Shown here piece after piece: positions 11,199-18,997 of a stretch of DNA of 64,000 nucleotides (the stretch's first letter is position 1; each line of letters opens with the position of its first letter). The notes beneath the pieces are model-generated. The model ran no database searches and was not told where the DNA came from. It saw only the letters and a list, made by a program, of their open reading frames with translations. The stretch comes from Methylococcus sp. Mc7 (GTDB lineage Bacteria; Pseudomonadota; Gammaproteobacteria; Methylococcales; Methylococcaceae): assembly GCF_019285515.1 (NCBI RefSeq), contig NZ_CP079095.1, forward strand, positions 2,202,501 through 2,266,500. Direction: 5' to 3'. Made by a program: the position numbers and the translations under genes.

Positions 11199-11600
11199 AT
11201 GTTCAAGCAAATTTGCATTTCGGGGGCGGTGCTGCTCGGCTGTGTGTTTCCCACGGTGGGTTCGGCGGATGTCATTCCGGCGGACGGCGGGCGGGTCCAG
11301 CACGTGGTCATCGTGTGGCTGAAGGACCATGGCAACCCGGCCGCTCGGCAGCAGTACATCGAAAACAGCCGGCGTCTTGGCAAATTGCCCATGGTTCTCC
11401 GCTATCAGGTGGGAACGGTCTTGGCCGGGGATAGAGCCGTGGTCGACGGTTCCTACGACGTGGGGGTAGTGGCTACGTTCGAAAACGACCAGGCGCTACG
11501 GGACTACCTGGCGCATCCCGAGCATCGCAAAGTGATCGAGGAGTCCCTCAAACCGCTGGTGGAAAAAGCCGTGGTCTACGACTTCAAGGAGTCGAACTGA
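11199..11600 (+). CDS. secreted Dabb-domain (stress-responsive alpha/beta barrel) protein
   Basis: A 133-aa protein with a signal peptide (MFKQICISGAVLLGCVFPTVGSA, cleavage near residue 23) followed by one Dabb ferredoxin-like domain: VQHVVIVWLKDH at the start, YDVGVVATFENDQALRDYLAHPEHRKV in the middle and VVYDF at the end. Dabb domains form dimeric barrels; the biochemical role is unknown in most members. Export to the periplasm is predicted from the leader. It has its own start region 42 bases after gdx. Confidence 0.75.
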   Translation: MFKQICISGAVLLGCVFPTVGSADVIPADGGRVQHVVIVWLKDHGNPAARQQYIENSRRLGKLPMVLRYQVGTVLAGDRAVVDGSYDVGVVATFENDQALRDYLAHPEHRKVIEESLKPLVEKAVVYDFKESN

Positions 11601-11964
11601 GTTTCCGCGGGCGTTCAGCCGGCCCAACGCGGCTTCTGCTTGTAAGCATCGCTCAAGAATTCCTGACGTTTTCCGTCGCTCTGTTACAAAAAGGCAGCGG
11701 GTCGACTTCGGTCGAGGTTTCGGATGCCTGAATACCCATGGCGCGGGTGCTTCGAGGAATGACGTACACCAATGCGATGCGCCTGTTTCCGGCACGCGCA
11801 AGGGGTTCTTAAGCGCGCAACCCCGAGTAGTTCGGCTGCGTGGTCGAGGGGGTGTTCGGGGGGCGTATACCGTCTCGCTCGGCACCTTTGCAAGAAGGAA
11901 ATCGCGCCACCGATGCGAGAAGATCGGCTTCGCCTGGCCGGGTTGGGCGCGGTGATTCCTGATA
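11601..11964. other. 364-base gap with no supported gene
   Basis: Between the Dabb gene and the higA remnant. Short open frames exist on both strands but none shows a recognisable family, a good ribosome site or sensible composition. No clear hairpin terminator was found. It may be further decayed sequence flanking the toxin-antitoxin relic. Confidence 0.5.
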
Positions 11965-12100
11965 TCACGCGGCCACGGGATTGATCCCTGCGTGCCGCTC
12001 CGGGTGCTGATTCACTTCCCACAGGTCCACGGCCTGCTGCATGGTCAGCCAGCTCTCCGGGGTGGGTGGGTCTGCGCTGGCCGTGGCGTAAGCTTTTCAT
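11965..12100 (-). pseudogene. higA: higA antitoxin remnant with internal deletion
   Basis: Starts with the typical HigA N terminus (RRPTHPGE after the ATG at 12100, which overlaps the higB stop as ATGA). It then jumps, one base out of frame, to a typical HigA C terminus: ESWLTMQQAVDLWEV, ending at the TGA at 11965-11967. The whole helix-turn-helix middle, about 50-60 codons, is missing. The join lies at a GAG that can be read as the end of PGE or the start of ESWL, consistent with deletion between short repeats. The product cannot be a working antitoxin. Confidence 0.75.
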
Positions 12101-12378
12101 CGGTGGTCGTCCCCAAGGTTCACATCGAATGCGTGGCCGTCCTCGAAACGGAAGGTGATCCGCCAGTTTCCGGAAACCGTCACGGCGTACCCGCCGGCCC
12201 GGTTATGGGCGAGTCCATGAACCCCGAATCCTGGAAGGTTCATGTCTTCCGCTTGGGCTGCGGCGTCCATGCGGTCCAGCAGGCGACGGATGCGGGCGGC
12301 ATGTTTGGGGTTGATGCCGCGGTGATCGTCATCGGTGAAGCACCTGGACAGTCCCTGGTGTTTGAACGACCGGATCAT
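12097..12378 (-). CDS. higB: HigB/RelE-type toxin (plasmid maintenance killer family)
   Basis: A 93-aa protein, MIRSFKHQGL to DVNLGDDHR, of the HigB mRNA-interferase family: GVHGLAHNRAGGYAVTVSGNWRITFRFEDGHAFDVNLGDDH matches the conserved C-terminal core. The start at 12378 fits the family; an in-frame ATG six codons earlier is possible. In the usual higBA order the antitoxin follows, and the overlap is kept, but higA is broken. The frame itself looks intact, so either the toxin is silent, mutated at a key residue, or countered by an antitoxin elsewhere. Confidence 0.8.
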   Translation of the reverse strand: MIRSFKHQGLSRCFTDDDHRGINPKHAARIRRLLDRMDAAAQAEDMNLPGFGVHGLAHNRAGGYAVTVSGNWRITFRFEDGHAFDVNLGDDHR

Positions 12379-12383
12379 GGCAG

Positions 12384-12404
12384 CAGTGTAATGCACTGGA
12401 TTAC
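12384..12404. promoter_or_regulatory. palindromes upstream of higB
   Basis: Two overlapping inverted repeats lie just before the higB start: CAGTG-TAATG-CACTG (12384-12398) and GTAAT-7-ATTAC (12388-12404). This position and form suit an antitoxin operator. Confidence 0.35.
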
Positions 12405-12512
12405 CTCGTCAATCCGATCACAGATCAACCCGGTTCAGCCTGTCCCGCGTCTTCTCTCGAACCAAGTGTCCATGTCGGGGATGTGTCCTGAGATTGGACG
12501 GCGGCATCCGTC

Positions 12513-12528
12513 TGTCGCGTTTGCGACA
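12513..12528 (+). promoter_or_regulatory. NifA upstream activating site 1
   Basis: TGTCGCGTTTGCGACA is an exact TGT-N10-ACA match within a 7-bp perfect dyad (CTGTCGC/GCGACAG). Its centre is about 110 bases before the predicted transcription start of the ferredoxin gene. Confidence 0.8.
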
Positions 12529-12544
12529 GGGGAGTCCGGCTCAA

Positions 12545-12560
12545 TGTCGCAAATGCAACA
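12545..12560 (+). promoter_or_regulatory. NifA upstream activating site 2
   Basis: TGTCGCAAATGCAACA is a second exact TGT-N10-ACA site, 32 bases (three helical turns) after the first and on the same DNA face, centred about 77 bases before the predicted start. The following segment to 12598 is AT-rich and could bend or bind IHF. Confidence 0.8.
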
Positions 12561-12576
12561 GATGATATCTCAATAA

Positions 12577-12945
<369 letters not shown>

Positions 12946-12998
12946 CTATCCAACGCTGCCGAATGCGGCTTTTCTCTTATTGACCGGGGTCCGGAACG

Positions 12999-13118
12999 AT
13001 GAGATACGAGATGAACTGGCTGGAAATCACGGTGGTCATGCTGGTCGTCCTGACCGCCTATTTGATTCTGCGCATCTGCTTTGGCACGGCCTTCAGGCGG
13101 GCGCGCATGGAACGATAG
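12999..13118 (+). CDS. 39-aa single-pass membrane protein downstream of ferredoxin
   Basis: MRYEMNWLEITVVMLVVL then TAYLILRICFGTAFRRARMER: a short acidic start, one strong hydrophobic helix (about residues 8-29) and a basic tail, so the C terminus should stay in the cytoplasm. It begins 53 bases after the ferredoxin stop on the same strand, with no promoter of its own visible, and is followed by a strong hairpin; it is therefore likely to be on the NifA-controlled transcript. An internal ATG at 13011 is an alternative start. I do not recognise a family. Confidence 0.6.
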   Translation: MRYEMNWLEITVVMLVVLTAYLILRICFGTAFRRARMER

Positions 13119-13152
13119 CCTGGCAAGAGTTTTCGGCAGCAAATGCATGAAA

Positions 13153-13182
13153 CGAAGGCCGTTCCTTAGAGAACGGCCTTCG
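13153..13182. terminator. 12-bp hairpin between convergent genes
   Basis: CGAAGGCCGTTC pairs perfectly with GAACGGCCTTCG around a six-base loop. It lies between the small membrane protein gene (+) and bacterioferritin (-). No long T run follows on either side, so it is a probable bidirectional end signal, not a textbook one. Confidence 0.65.
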
Positions 13183-13206
13183 CGCACGACGTCTGCCGTC
13201 GGTAAC

Positions 13207-13671
13207 TCACATCTGAGACTGCAGATAATTTTGCAGGCCCACCTTGCCGATCAGCTCCAGCTGGGTTTCCAGCCAGTCCACGTGCTCCTCCTCGTTTTCG
13301 AGGATGTCCTCGAACAGCTCGCGGCTGACATAGTCGCCGCATTTTTCGCAGTAGGCGATGGCATCCTTCAGCAGAGGCAGGGCCTGGTGCTCGAGCTGGA
13401 GGTCGCAGCGCAGCATCTCCTCGGGATTCTCACCGATTTTGAGTTTGCCGAGGTCCTGCAGGTTCGGCAGTCCTTCGAGGAACAGAATCCGCTCGATGAG
13501 ACGGTCGGCATGCTTCATCTCGTCGATGGATTCCTTGTACTCGTGTTCGTTGAGCTTTCCAAAGCCCCAGTTCTTGAACATCCGGGCGTGCAGAAAATAC
13601 TGGTTGATGGCGGTCAGCTCGTTGGTGAGAACCTTGTTGAGGTATTCGATGACTTGATTGTCGCCTTTCAT
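13207..13671 (-). CDS. bfr: bacterioferritin
   Basis: A 154-aa four-helix iron-storage protein that assembles into a 24-mer cage. Ferroxidase ligands are in place: Glu18 (TNELTAIN), Glu51 and His54 around IDEMKHAD, and the LEHQALPLL and [10 protein letters not shown] segments near residues 93 and 127. Met52 in DEMKH is the haem ligand that distinguishes bacterioferritin from ferritin. The start at 13671 fits the family exactly. It lies between nif regulatory genes, which may reflect the high iron demand of nitrogenase. Confidence 0.95.
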   Translation of the reverse strand: MKGDNQVIEYLNKVLTNELTAINQYFLHARMFKNWGFGKLNEHEYKESIDEMKHADRLIERILFLEGLPNLQDLGKLKIGENPEEMLRCDLQLEHQALPLLKDAIAYCEKCGDYVSRELFEDILENEEEHVDWLETQLELIGKVGLQNYLQSQM

Positions 13672-13748
13672 GTCGGGTACTCCGTGTGGTGAACGCGGGT
13701 AGTGTACCCGGGGCCGATGGGTATCGGTAGTGGCAAACATGGACCGCG

Positions 13749-13765
13749 GGCGCTGCGAAAGCGCC
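13749..13765. promoter_or_regulatory. 17-bp dyad upstream of the nifL promoter
   Basis: GGCGCT-GCGAA-AGCGCC is a perfect inverted repeat with 6-bp arms and a 5-bp spacer, the geometry of NtrC sites but not their bases. Centre about 50 bases before the predicted nifL transcription start. Confidence 0.35.
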
Positions 13766-13779
13766 TTGCCGGAAACTCC

Positions 13780-13796
13780 TGGGCACATATATTGCC
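13780..13796 (+). promoter_or_regulatory. sigma-54 (-24/-12) promoter of nifLA
   Basis: TGGGCACATATATTGCC: GGCAC, five bases, TTGC, with GG (13782-13783) and GC (13794-13795) exactly ten bases apart. One mismatch (G for T) to the core TGGCAC-N5-TTGC. Transcription should begin near 13807, only two bases before the ribosome site. Confidence 0.75.
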
Positions 13797-13822
13797 TCAT
13801 GGGTATCGAAGGAGGGATTACC

Positions 13823-15391
13823 GTGCCAATAGACTTGTCGAATTCTGAAAGCCCATCCGATCGCGATCTGCCGTTCTCCCTGGTGCGCGCAACGGTGGAC
13901 CAGGCGCCGGTGGCGATCTCGATCACGGATTTGAAAGCCAACATTCTGTACGTTAACGCCGCATTCAGCGAGATCACCGGCTATGCACCACAAGAGTGCA
14001 TCGGTCGCAACGAATCGATGCTGTCGGACCGCCGCACGCCCCCGGCGGTTTATCAGGAGCTGTGGGGATGCATCACCCGGCAGCAGGCCTGGCGCGGCCG
14101 CTTGCTGAACCGCCACCGGGACGGGCGGCGCTACCTTGCCGATCTCACGGTGGCTCCGATGCTGAACGAGGCGGGGGAGACCACGCATTTCATCGGCATG
14201 CACCGCGACGTTACGGAAGAGTATCTGCTGCAGCAGCAAGTGCGGCAGCAGACTTTGTTCCTGGAAACCGTGGTGGCATCGATTCCCGTTTCCGCGGTGC
14301 TGATCGATGAGAATGGCCGCATCGTCCTGGACAACCTGATGTACAAGGCGCTGGCCAGCGATTTGAAAGTCGAGGAGCCCGCGCTGTTGTTCCTGAAATT
14401 GTTGCGGGAGGAATCCGGCGAGGGATGGAGCGATTTCTGGCACCGCGAAAAGGCGTTCAGGAATCTGGAGTTGCGTTTCGATCCGGGTGGCGGCAGACCT
14501 TCGCGCTGGTTCTCCTGCGCGGGCCAGTGGTTCCGCCATGAGGAGGGTACGGTCGACGGATTTTTCTCCGGCTCGGAGAAAGGCTATCTGCTGCTGACGG
14601 TCGATGACGTCACCCAGCAGAAAAAACAGCAGGAACAATACCGCCTTCGCGGGCTCCAGGCCTTGATGGCCGAGGAGGAAAAGCTCGAGAGCCTGAAGGA
14701 AACGCTGTTCGCCGCCATCCACCAGATCCAGGGGCCGCTGAACCTGATCGGCGCGGCCAAGAACATCCTGGATCGCCGCGGTGACGACGCCGGCAACCTG
14801 GCGCTGCGCGACCTGCTGCAGCAGGTCATTGCGGCCGGCGAGGCATCCATCTGCACGCTGGAGAAGTGCATACCCCATACCGACAACAATGCGTTCAAAC
14901 CGGTCAATCTGAATCAGGTGCTGCACGATGCGATCACGCTGCTGACCGAGCGTCTGCTCGCCAGCGGCGTCGTGGTGGAATGGGTGCCGACTCCGGTCCT
15001 GCCCAGCCTGCGGGGCTCGGAGAACCGGCTGCGGTCGCTGTTCAAACAGGTCATCGAGAATGCCATCGACGCCATGGCGCATTCCAGGCAGCGCGAACTG
15101 CGCATCCACACCTGGACGCGCGATCAGTTGATCCACATCACCATCGAGGATACCGGGCCCGGTATACCTCCGGGGCTGCGTACCCAGGTGTTCGAGCCGT
15201 TTTTCACCACCAAGGCGAGCCTGGGCCGCCAGCACGTCGGCATGGGGCTGGCCGTCGCCCACGAGATCGTCAACCAGCACAACGGCCTGATCCGCATCGA
15301 TCCGGACTACAACGAGGGCTGCCGTATCCATATGCAGTTTGAAATCAGACAGACGCAGCCGGAGAGGTCTGCGAAGGTTTCCCATGGTTGA
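13823..15391 (+). CDS. nifL: nitrogen fixation negative regulator NifL
   Basis: About 522 aa. Residues 10-140 form the FAD-binding redox PAS domain ([39 protein letters not shown]); a second PAS-like region follows, then a central [17 protein letters not shown] segment in place of a kinase H-box and a GHKL ATP-binding domain (ENAIDAMA near 412, DTGPGIP near 443, GMGLAVAHE near 473). NifL binds NifA and inactivates it when oxygen or fixed nitrogen is present. The GTG at 13823 is chosen because AAGGAGGG lies six bases before it and the -24/-12 promoter starts transcription only about 16 bases upstream; earlier ATGs would lie outside that transcript. Its stop overlaps nifA. Confidence 0.93.
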   Translation: MPIDLSNSESPSDRDLPFSLVRATVDQAPVAISITDLKANILYVNAAFSEITGYAPQECIGRNESMLSDRRTPPAVYQELWGCITRQQAWRGRLLNRHRDGRRYLADLTVAPMLNEAGETTHFIGMHRDVTEEYLLQQQVRQQTLFLETVVASIPVSAVLIDENGRIVLDNLMYKALASDLKVEEPALLFLKLLREESGEGWSDFWHREKAFRNLELRFDPGGGRPSRWFSCAGQWFRHEEGTVDGFFSGSEKGYLLLTVDDVTQQKKQQEQYRLRGLQALMAEEEKLESLKETLFAAIHQIQGPLNLIGAAKNILDRRGDDAGNLALRDLLQQVIAAGEASICTLEKCIPHTDNNAFKPVNLNQVLHDAITLLTERLLASGVVVEWVPTPVLPSLRGSENRLRSLFKQVIENAIDAMAHSRQRELRIHTWTRDQLIHITIEDTGPGIPPGLRTQVFEPFFTTKASLGRQHVGMGLAVAHEIVNQHNGLIRIDPDYNEGCRIHMQFEIRQTQPERSAKVSHG

Positions 15392-16919
15392 CCGTTACGC
15401 ATTGATCGAGCGGGAGCTCGACGCCCTTTATCAGGTCGGCCAGGTCTTGAACAGCACGGCCGAGCTCAAGGGCAAGCTCGAGGGAGTGCTCAACGTCCTG
15501 CACGAACAGGCCGATCTGCGCTCCGGAATGATCGCGCTGCGGGAACCGGAAACCGGTGCGTTGGTACTGGCGGTACTGCGGCGGGGCGAAGCCGGACGGA
15601 TTTCCGACGAGCCGGTGCGTTACGAGCCGGGCGAAGGCCTGATCGGCACCATTCTGGAAGCGAACTGCACCATTGTGGTGGAGCGCATTGCCGACGAGCC
15701 GCGTTTTCTCGGCCGCCTCGGCCTCTACGATCCGGAGCTGCCCTTCATCGGTTCGCCCATCCATGTGGGCAAAGATGAATTGCTCGGCGTGCTGGCGGCG
15801 CAGCCCAGCGAGCGCGAGCTGCTGGGCGAGCGCGCCCGGTTCCTGGAAATGGTGAGCAATCTGGTCGCGCAGAGCGTCGGCCTGCTGCGCGGAATGGAGC
15901 AGAAACAGCGTGATCTCACGACCCAATGCGAGCAGTTGCAGCAGACGCTGCGCTCGAATTACGGTTTCGAGAACATCATCGGCCGGACGCCGCCGATGCT
16001 GCGGGTGTTCGAGACCGTGCGCCAGGTCGCGAAATGGAACACCACGGTGCTGATCCGCGGCGAGTCTGGCACCGGCAAGGAAATGATCGCCAGTGCGATC
16101 CACTTCAATTCGCCCCGGGCAAGCGGTCCCTTCGTCAAGCTGAACTGTGCCGCTTTGCCTGAAAACCTGCTGGAATCGGAGCTGTTCGGCCACGAGAAAG
16201 GCGCTTTCAGCGGCGCGGTCAACCAGCGCAAGGGGCGGTTCGAGCTGGCCAACCATGGAACCCTTTTCCTGGACGAGATCGGCGAAATTTCCCCGGCGTT
16301 CCAGGCCAAGCTGCTGCGGGTGTTGCAGGAGGGCGAATTCGAACGGGTCGGCGGGATCCACACGCTCAAGGTCGACGTCAGGATCATCGCAGCGACCAAC
16401 CGGGACCTGGAGTCCGCGGTGGAGGAGGGATCATTCCGCGAGGACCTTTATTACCGTCTCAACGTGATGCCCATCCAGATGCCGCCTCTGCGCGAGCGCA
16501 AGGAGGACATCCCGGAACTCTCCCGTTTCCTGCTGGGCAGGATTTCCCGCAACCAGGGCGACCGGCCCCTGGAAATCAAGGAGAGTGCCATCCGTTCGCT
16601 GATGCGGCACGACTGGCCCGGCAACGTGCGCGAGCTGGAAAACCTGCTCGAACGCGCGGCGATCATGAGCCGCGAAGGGGTCATCGACAGCGAGGTGATC
16701 ACTTTGACCGGGCTCAAGGAAAAGCTGACGACGGCGGCCGATGCGGCCTCGTACAAGGCCGACCTGGACGATGAGAACCTGGACGAACGGGAGCGGATCA
16801 TCGCCGCGCTCGAGCAGAGCGGCTGGGTGCAAGCGAAGGCGGCACGCCTCCTCGACATGACCCCGAGACAGATCGCCTACCGGGTCAAGATCCTGAATAT
16901 CCACATGAAACACTTGTAG
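15384..16919 (+). CDS. nifA: Nif-specific sigma-54 activator NifA
   Basis: A 511-aa enhancer-binding protein. GAF domain about residues 20-165; AAA+ domain about 195-435 with Walker A GESGTGKE (about 226), the sigma-54 loop as GAFSGA (about 273, serine in place of the usual threonine), and Walker B FLDEIGEI; C-terminal Fis-type helix-turn-helix (VQAKAARLLDMTPRQIAYRV). The linker before the DNA-binding domain has no cysteines, unlike the oxygen-sensing NifA of rhizobia, which fits control by NifL. Start ATG overlaps nifL by eight bases. Predicted to act at the ferredoxin promoter 2.7 kb upstream and at nif operons outside the window. Confidence 0.96.
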   Translation: MVDRYALIERELDALYQVGQVLNSTAELKGKLEGVLNVLHEQADLRSGMIALREPETGALVLAVLRRGEAGRISDEPVRYEPGEGLIGTILEANCTIVVERIADEPRFLGRLGLYDPELPFIGSPIHVGKDELLGVLAAQPSERELLGERARFLEMVSNLVAQSVGLLRGMEQKQRDLTTQCEQLQQTLRSNYGFENIIGRTPPMLRVFETVRQVAKWNTTVLIRGESGTGKEMIASAIHFNSPRASGPFVKLNCAALPENLLESELFGHEKGAFSGAVNQRKGRFELANHGTLFLDEIGEISPAFQAKLLRVLQEGEFERVGGIHTLKVDVRIIAATNRDLESAVEEGSFREDLYYRLNVMPIQMPPLRERKEDIPELSRFLLGRISRNQGDRPLEIKESAIRSLMRHDWPGNVRELENLLERAAIMSREGVIDSEVITLTGLKEKLTTAADAASYKADLDDENLDERERIIAALEQSGWVQAKAARLLDMTPRQIAYRVKILNIHMKHL

Positions 16920-17059
16920 AATCCGCCGCGGCGTTTGCCGCCAGCGGATTCGCCGCCGCGGGGTCCGTATTGACACGCCATGTGCATGTCGGCAGGCTCT
17001 TGCCCGTGCGTGCCGGGGGCCGGTCCGCGCGTCCTTCCCAAGAACAATGCGAGGTGGTT

Positions 17060-17890
17060 ATGAACGATGGAAAGCGTCAGGTGAGGCGGGTCAGCGGAAC
17101 AGCAAGGATAGGGCCCCGGTCCGGGGTGATTCTCGTCCTCCTGGCGTCGATGGCCGAACCCGCCCTGGCCAAGCGGGTGTATTGTCCGACCAATCTCCAA
17201 TCGGAGCTGGATGCCATCAAGCCGGGGGGAACCCTGGAGATATCCGGAACCTGCGTCGGCCATTTCGTGGTCTGGAAAAACGTCGAACTTCAAGGCAAAG
17301 GCACGGCTCCGACCCTGTTCGGGGCCGGCAGCGGCACGGTATTGACCATCCTGGGAGCGGCCAACAAGGTCAAGGTCAAGAATCTCACCATCACCGGAGG
17401 CGGCGGCGTTGGCGACGGCGCCGGGATTCTCAACTACGGCAACCTGACGCTGGTCGGTTCGGTGGTGATGGGGAACAACGCCGTGAACAATGGCGGCGGC
17501 ATTTACAATTACGGCACGACCACCCTGAAGCAGTCGCAGATCACCGGAAACGGCGCCGGCCTCGACGGCGCCGGCGTCTACAACAACAGTTCCGCCTCGG
17601 GTTGGGGAACCCTCTCCCTGTACGGGTCCGAGGTGACCGGCAACAAGGCCGGCGGCAGTGGCGGCGGGATTTACAGCTTCGGTTCCGCCTATCTCAAGAA
17701 TTCCGTGCTGAACGGCAACCAGGCCGGCGGAGACGGCGGCGGACTCAAGAGTGCCCCGGGTTCGATAACCACGATCACCGGTTCCGTGATCACCGGCAAC
17801 ATCGCGGCCAGCAATGGCGGGGTGTCGGGCACCATCACCTTCAAAGGGAAGCAGTCGACGATCAGCGGCAATCTGCCCGACGGCCCCTGA
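17060..17890 (+). CDS. secreted beta-helix repeat protein
   Basis: A 276-aa protein with a long signal peptide ending in LASMAEPALA (cleavage near residue 37). The rest is glycine/asparagine-rich repeats of about 20-25 residues such as NNGGGIYNYGTTTLKQSQITGN and GSGGGIYSFGSAYLKNSVLNGN, the pattern of right-handed beta-helix proteins related to the polymorphic outer-membrane type. No autotransporter barrel or anchor follows. The start at 17060 has a GAGG ribosome site; an upstream in-frame start is possible but lacks one. Probably exported; function unknown. Confidence 0.7.
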   Translation: MNDGKRQVRRVSGTARIGPRSGVILVLLASMAEPALAKRVYCPTNLQSELDAIKPGGTLEISGTCVGHFVVWKNVELQGKGTAPTLFGAGSGTVLTILGAANKVKVKNLTITGGGGVGDGAGILNYGNLTLVGSVVMGNNAVNNGGGIYNYGTTTLKQSQITGNGAGLDGAGVYNNSSASGWGTLSLYGSEVTGNKAGGSGGGIYSFGSAYLKNSVLNGNQAGGDGGGLKSAPGSITTITGSVITGNIAASNGGVSGTITFKGKQSTISGNLPDGP

Positions 17891-17920
17891 GGCATCGGCG
17901 GGATAGCCCGCTGGCCTCGA

Positions 17921-17965
17921 AATCCCGATCGGCGCGCCGCCTGCGCCTGGCGGCCGATCGGGATT
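17921..17965. terminator. 13-bp hairpin between convergent genes
   Basis: AATCCCGATCGGC and GCCGATCGGGATT pair perfectly around a 19-base GC-rich loop. It lies between the beta-helix gene (+) and the lipoprotein gene (-), where a bidirectional terminator is expected; T runs are short. Confidence 0.65.
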
Positions 17966-17998
17966 CGCGTGGCCGTCGGCCGGATGCGGCGCCGGCTC

Positions 17999-18406
17999 TT
18001 ACGGTGAACCCAGACAGTGGTTCGCGGCCTGGTTGCTCATGATGACCAGGTCGAACGGAAATTCCCCCTTCTGATTGAAATGCACGGCGTCGGCCTTGCT
18101 GAGCCGCTGTGATATCTCCTTCGCCATGCATTCGCATATCCGTCCCAGCTCCTGGTCGTTCTTGACGAGGTTGTCGGGATCGTTCTGCTGCCCCTTGATG
18201 CATTTTTCGACGTAGAGTTTTTCGAAAATCTCGTGCTCGGATTGAGTCACCGGAATGTGCGAAGGCGCAGCAGGGATGGGGCTCGTTGTGGCGGCCGGAG
18301 CTGAAGTCTTGGCCGGCTCCGGGGTTTCGCTGCCGCAGCCGGCGAGCAGGGCGGCGGTTGCGGCGAGGCCGGCCAGGGTCCGGCGGAAAGCTTTATCTTG
18401 ATCCAT
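17999..18406 (-). CDS. hypothetical lipoprotein
   Basis: A 135-aa protein with a lipoprotein leader: RRTLAGLAATAALLAGC, lipobox LAGC with the cysteine at about residue 24, followed by a Pro/Ala/Ser-rich linker to about residue 50. The C-terminal domain carries four cysteines (EKCIKGQ, RICECMAKE, NHCLGS) that could form disulfides in the periplasm. I do not recognise the family. Flanked by a terminator hairpin on one side and the comEA-like gene, divergently oriented, on the other. Confidence 0.7.
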   Translation of the reverse strand: MDQDKAFRRTLAGLAATAALLAGCGSETPEPAKTSAPAATTSPIPAAPSHIPVTQSEHEIFEKLYVEKCIKGQQNDPDNLVKNDQELGRICECMAKEISQRLSKADAVHFNQKGEFPFDLVIMSNQAANHCLGSP

Positions 18407-18522
18407 GGAATGCCCTCAGGATGGGTTTGTTTATGGAGTCTGGGCGCAGGTTCAACGGGAGAGGCACTTTACCCAGCCAGGGCCGGGCAGGGCAAGCCCC
18501 GCTCGGAGGCTCCAAGGCCACA

Positions 18523-18550
18523 TTGATTTTCGGAGAACCTCTTCTATAGT
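18523..18550 (+). promoter_or_regulatory. sigma-70-like promoter of the ComEA-like gene
   Basis: TTGATT (18523-18528), 16 bases, TATAGT (18545-18550). Transcription would start near 18557, about 29 bases before the ATG, which has GGAG at a suitable distance. Confidence 0.55.
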
Positions 18551-18585
18551 AAAAATCTCCTGCAAACCTCAAGTTGGAGTGAAAT

Positions 18586-18924
18586 ATGGAAAAGCTGTTC
18601 GCCTTGCTTCTGCTCATGTTTTTCAGCATCGCAGCCTGGGCCGAGCCCCTGGACATCAACACCGCAACCGCCGAGGAAATCGCCGCGACGATGACGGGCG
18701 TGGGAAAAGCCAAGGCAGAAGCCATCGTGAAGGACCGTGAGGCTCACGGCAATTTCAAGTCGGTCGACGATCTGAAGCGCGTCAAGGGAATCAAGGAAGG
18801 CATTCTGTCCAAGAATCGCGACAAGATCGCCGTCAAGGGCGATACGGCCGCTTCGCCGGCGCCGGCCGCCGTCACGCCCGCCGCGGCTGCGACCGCAGCG
18901 CCGGCGGCGAAGCCTCCGCACTGA
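18586..18924 (+). CDS. ComEA-like helix-hairpin-helix protein
   Basis: A 112-aa protein with a signal peptide (MEKLFALLLLMFFSIAAWA) and then the ComEA core: PLDINTATAEEIAATMTGVGKAKAEAIV and FKSVDDLKRVKGIKEGIL, two helix-hairpin-helix motifs that bind DNA without sequence specificity. The C terminus is an Ala/Pro-rich tail. In competent Gram-negative bacteria such proteins pull DNA into the periplasm; whether this organism takes up DNA is not shown here. Single gene with its own promoter and terminator. Confidence 0.85.
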   Translation: MEKLFALLLLMFFSIAAWAEPLDINTATAEEIAATMTGVGKAKAEAIVKDREAHGNFKSVDDLKRVKGIKEGILSKNRDKIAVKGDTAASPAPAAVTPAAAATAAPAAKPPH

Positions 18925-18955
18925 GCCGATAACGGTTTTTTTTTTCCTTCGCGGG

Positions 18956-18986
18956 AAGGCGTGGCTCCCGGGCCGCGCCTTTTTTG
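18956..18986 (+). terminator. Rho-independent terminator after the ComEA-like gene
   Basis: AAGGCG..GGC pairs with GCC..CGCCTT and runs straight into a T run, about 30 bases after the stop codon. The reverse orientation is also preceded by a run of ten T on the plus strand. Confidence 0.75.
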
Positions 18987-18997
18987 TCGTTCCGTGT

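Noticed and set aside
11772-11984. 70-codon frame in the gap after the Dabb gene
   Set aside because: Arg-rich, no ribosome site, no family; part of it overlaps the higA remnant on the other strand.
13730-13822. Upstream ATG starts for nifL (13730, 13799)
   Set aside because: No ribosome site, and they lie before the predicted transcription start; GTG 13823 has AAGGAGGG six bases away.
13430-15385. A 651-codon frame opposite nifL
   Set aside because: Antisense shadow of nifL with bacterioferritin sequence out of frame at its end.
16920-17059. Terminator after nifA
   Set aside because: CCGCCGCGG repeats can pair in several ways but give no single convincing stem with a T run.
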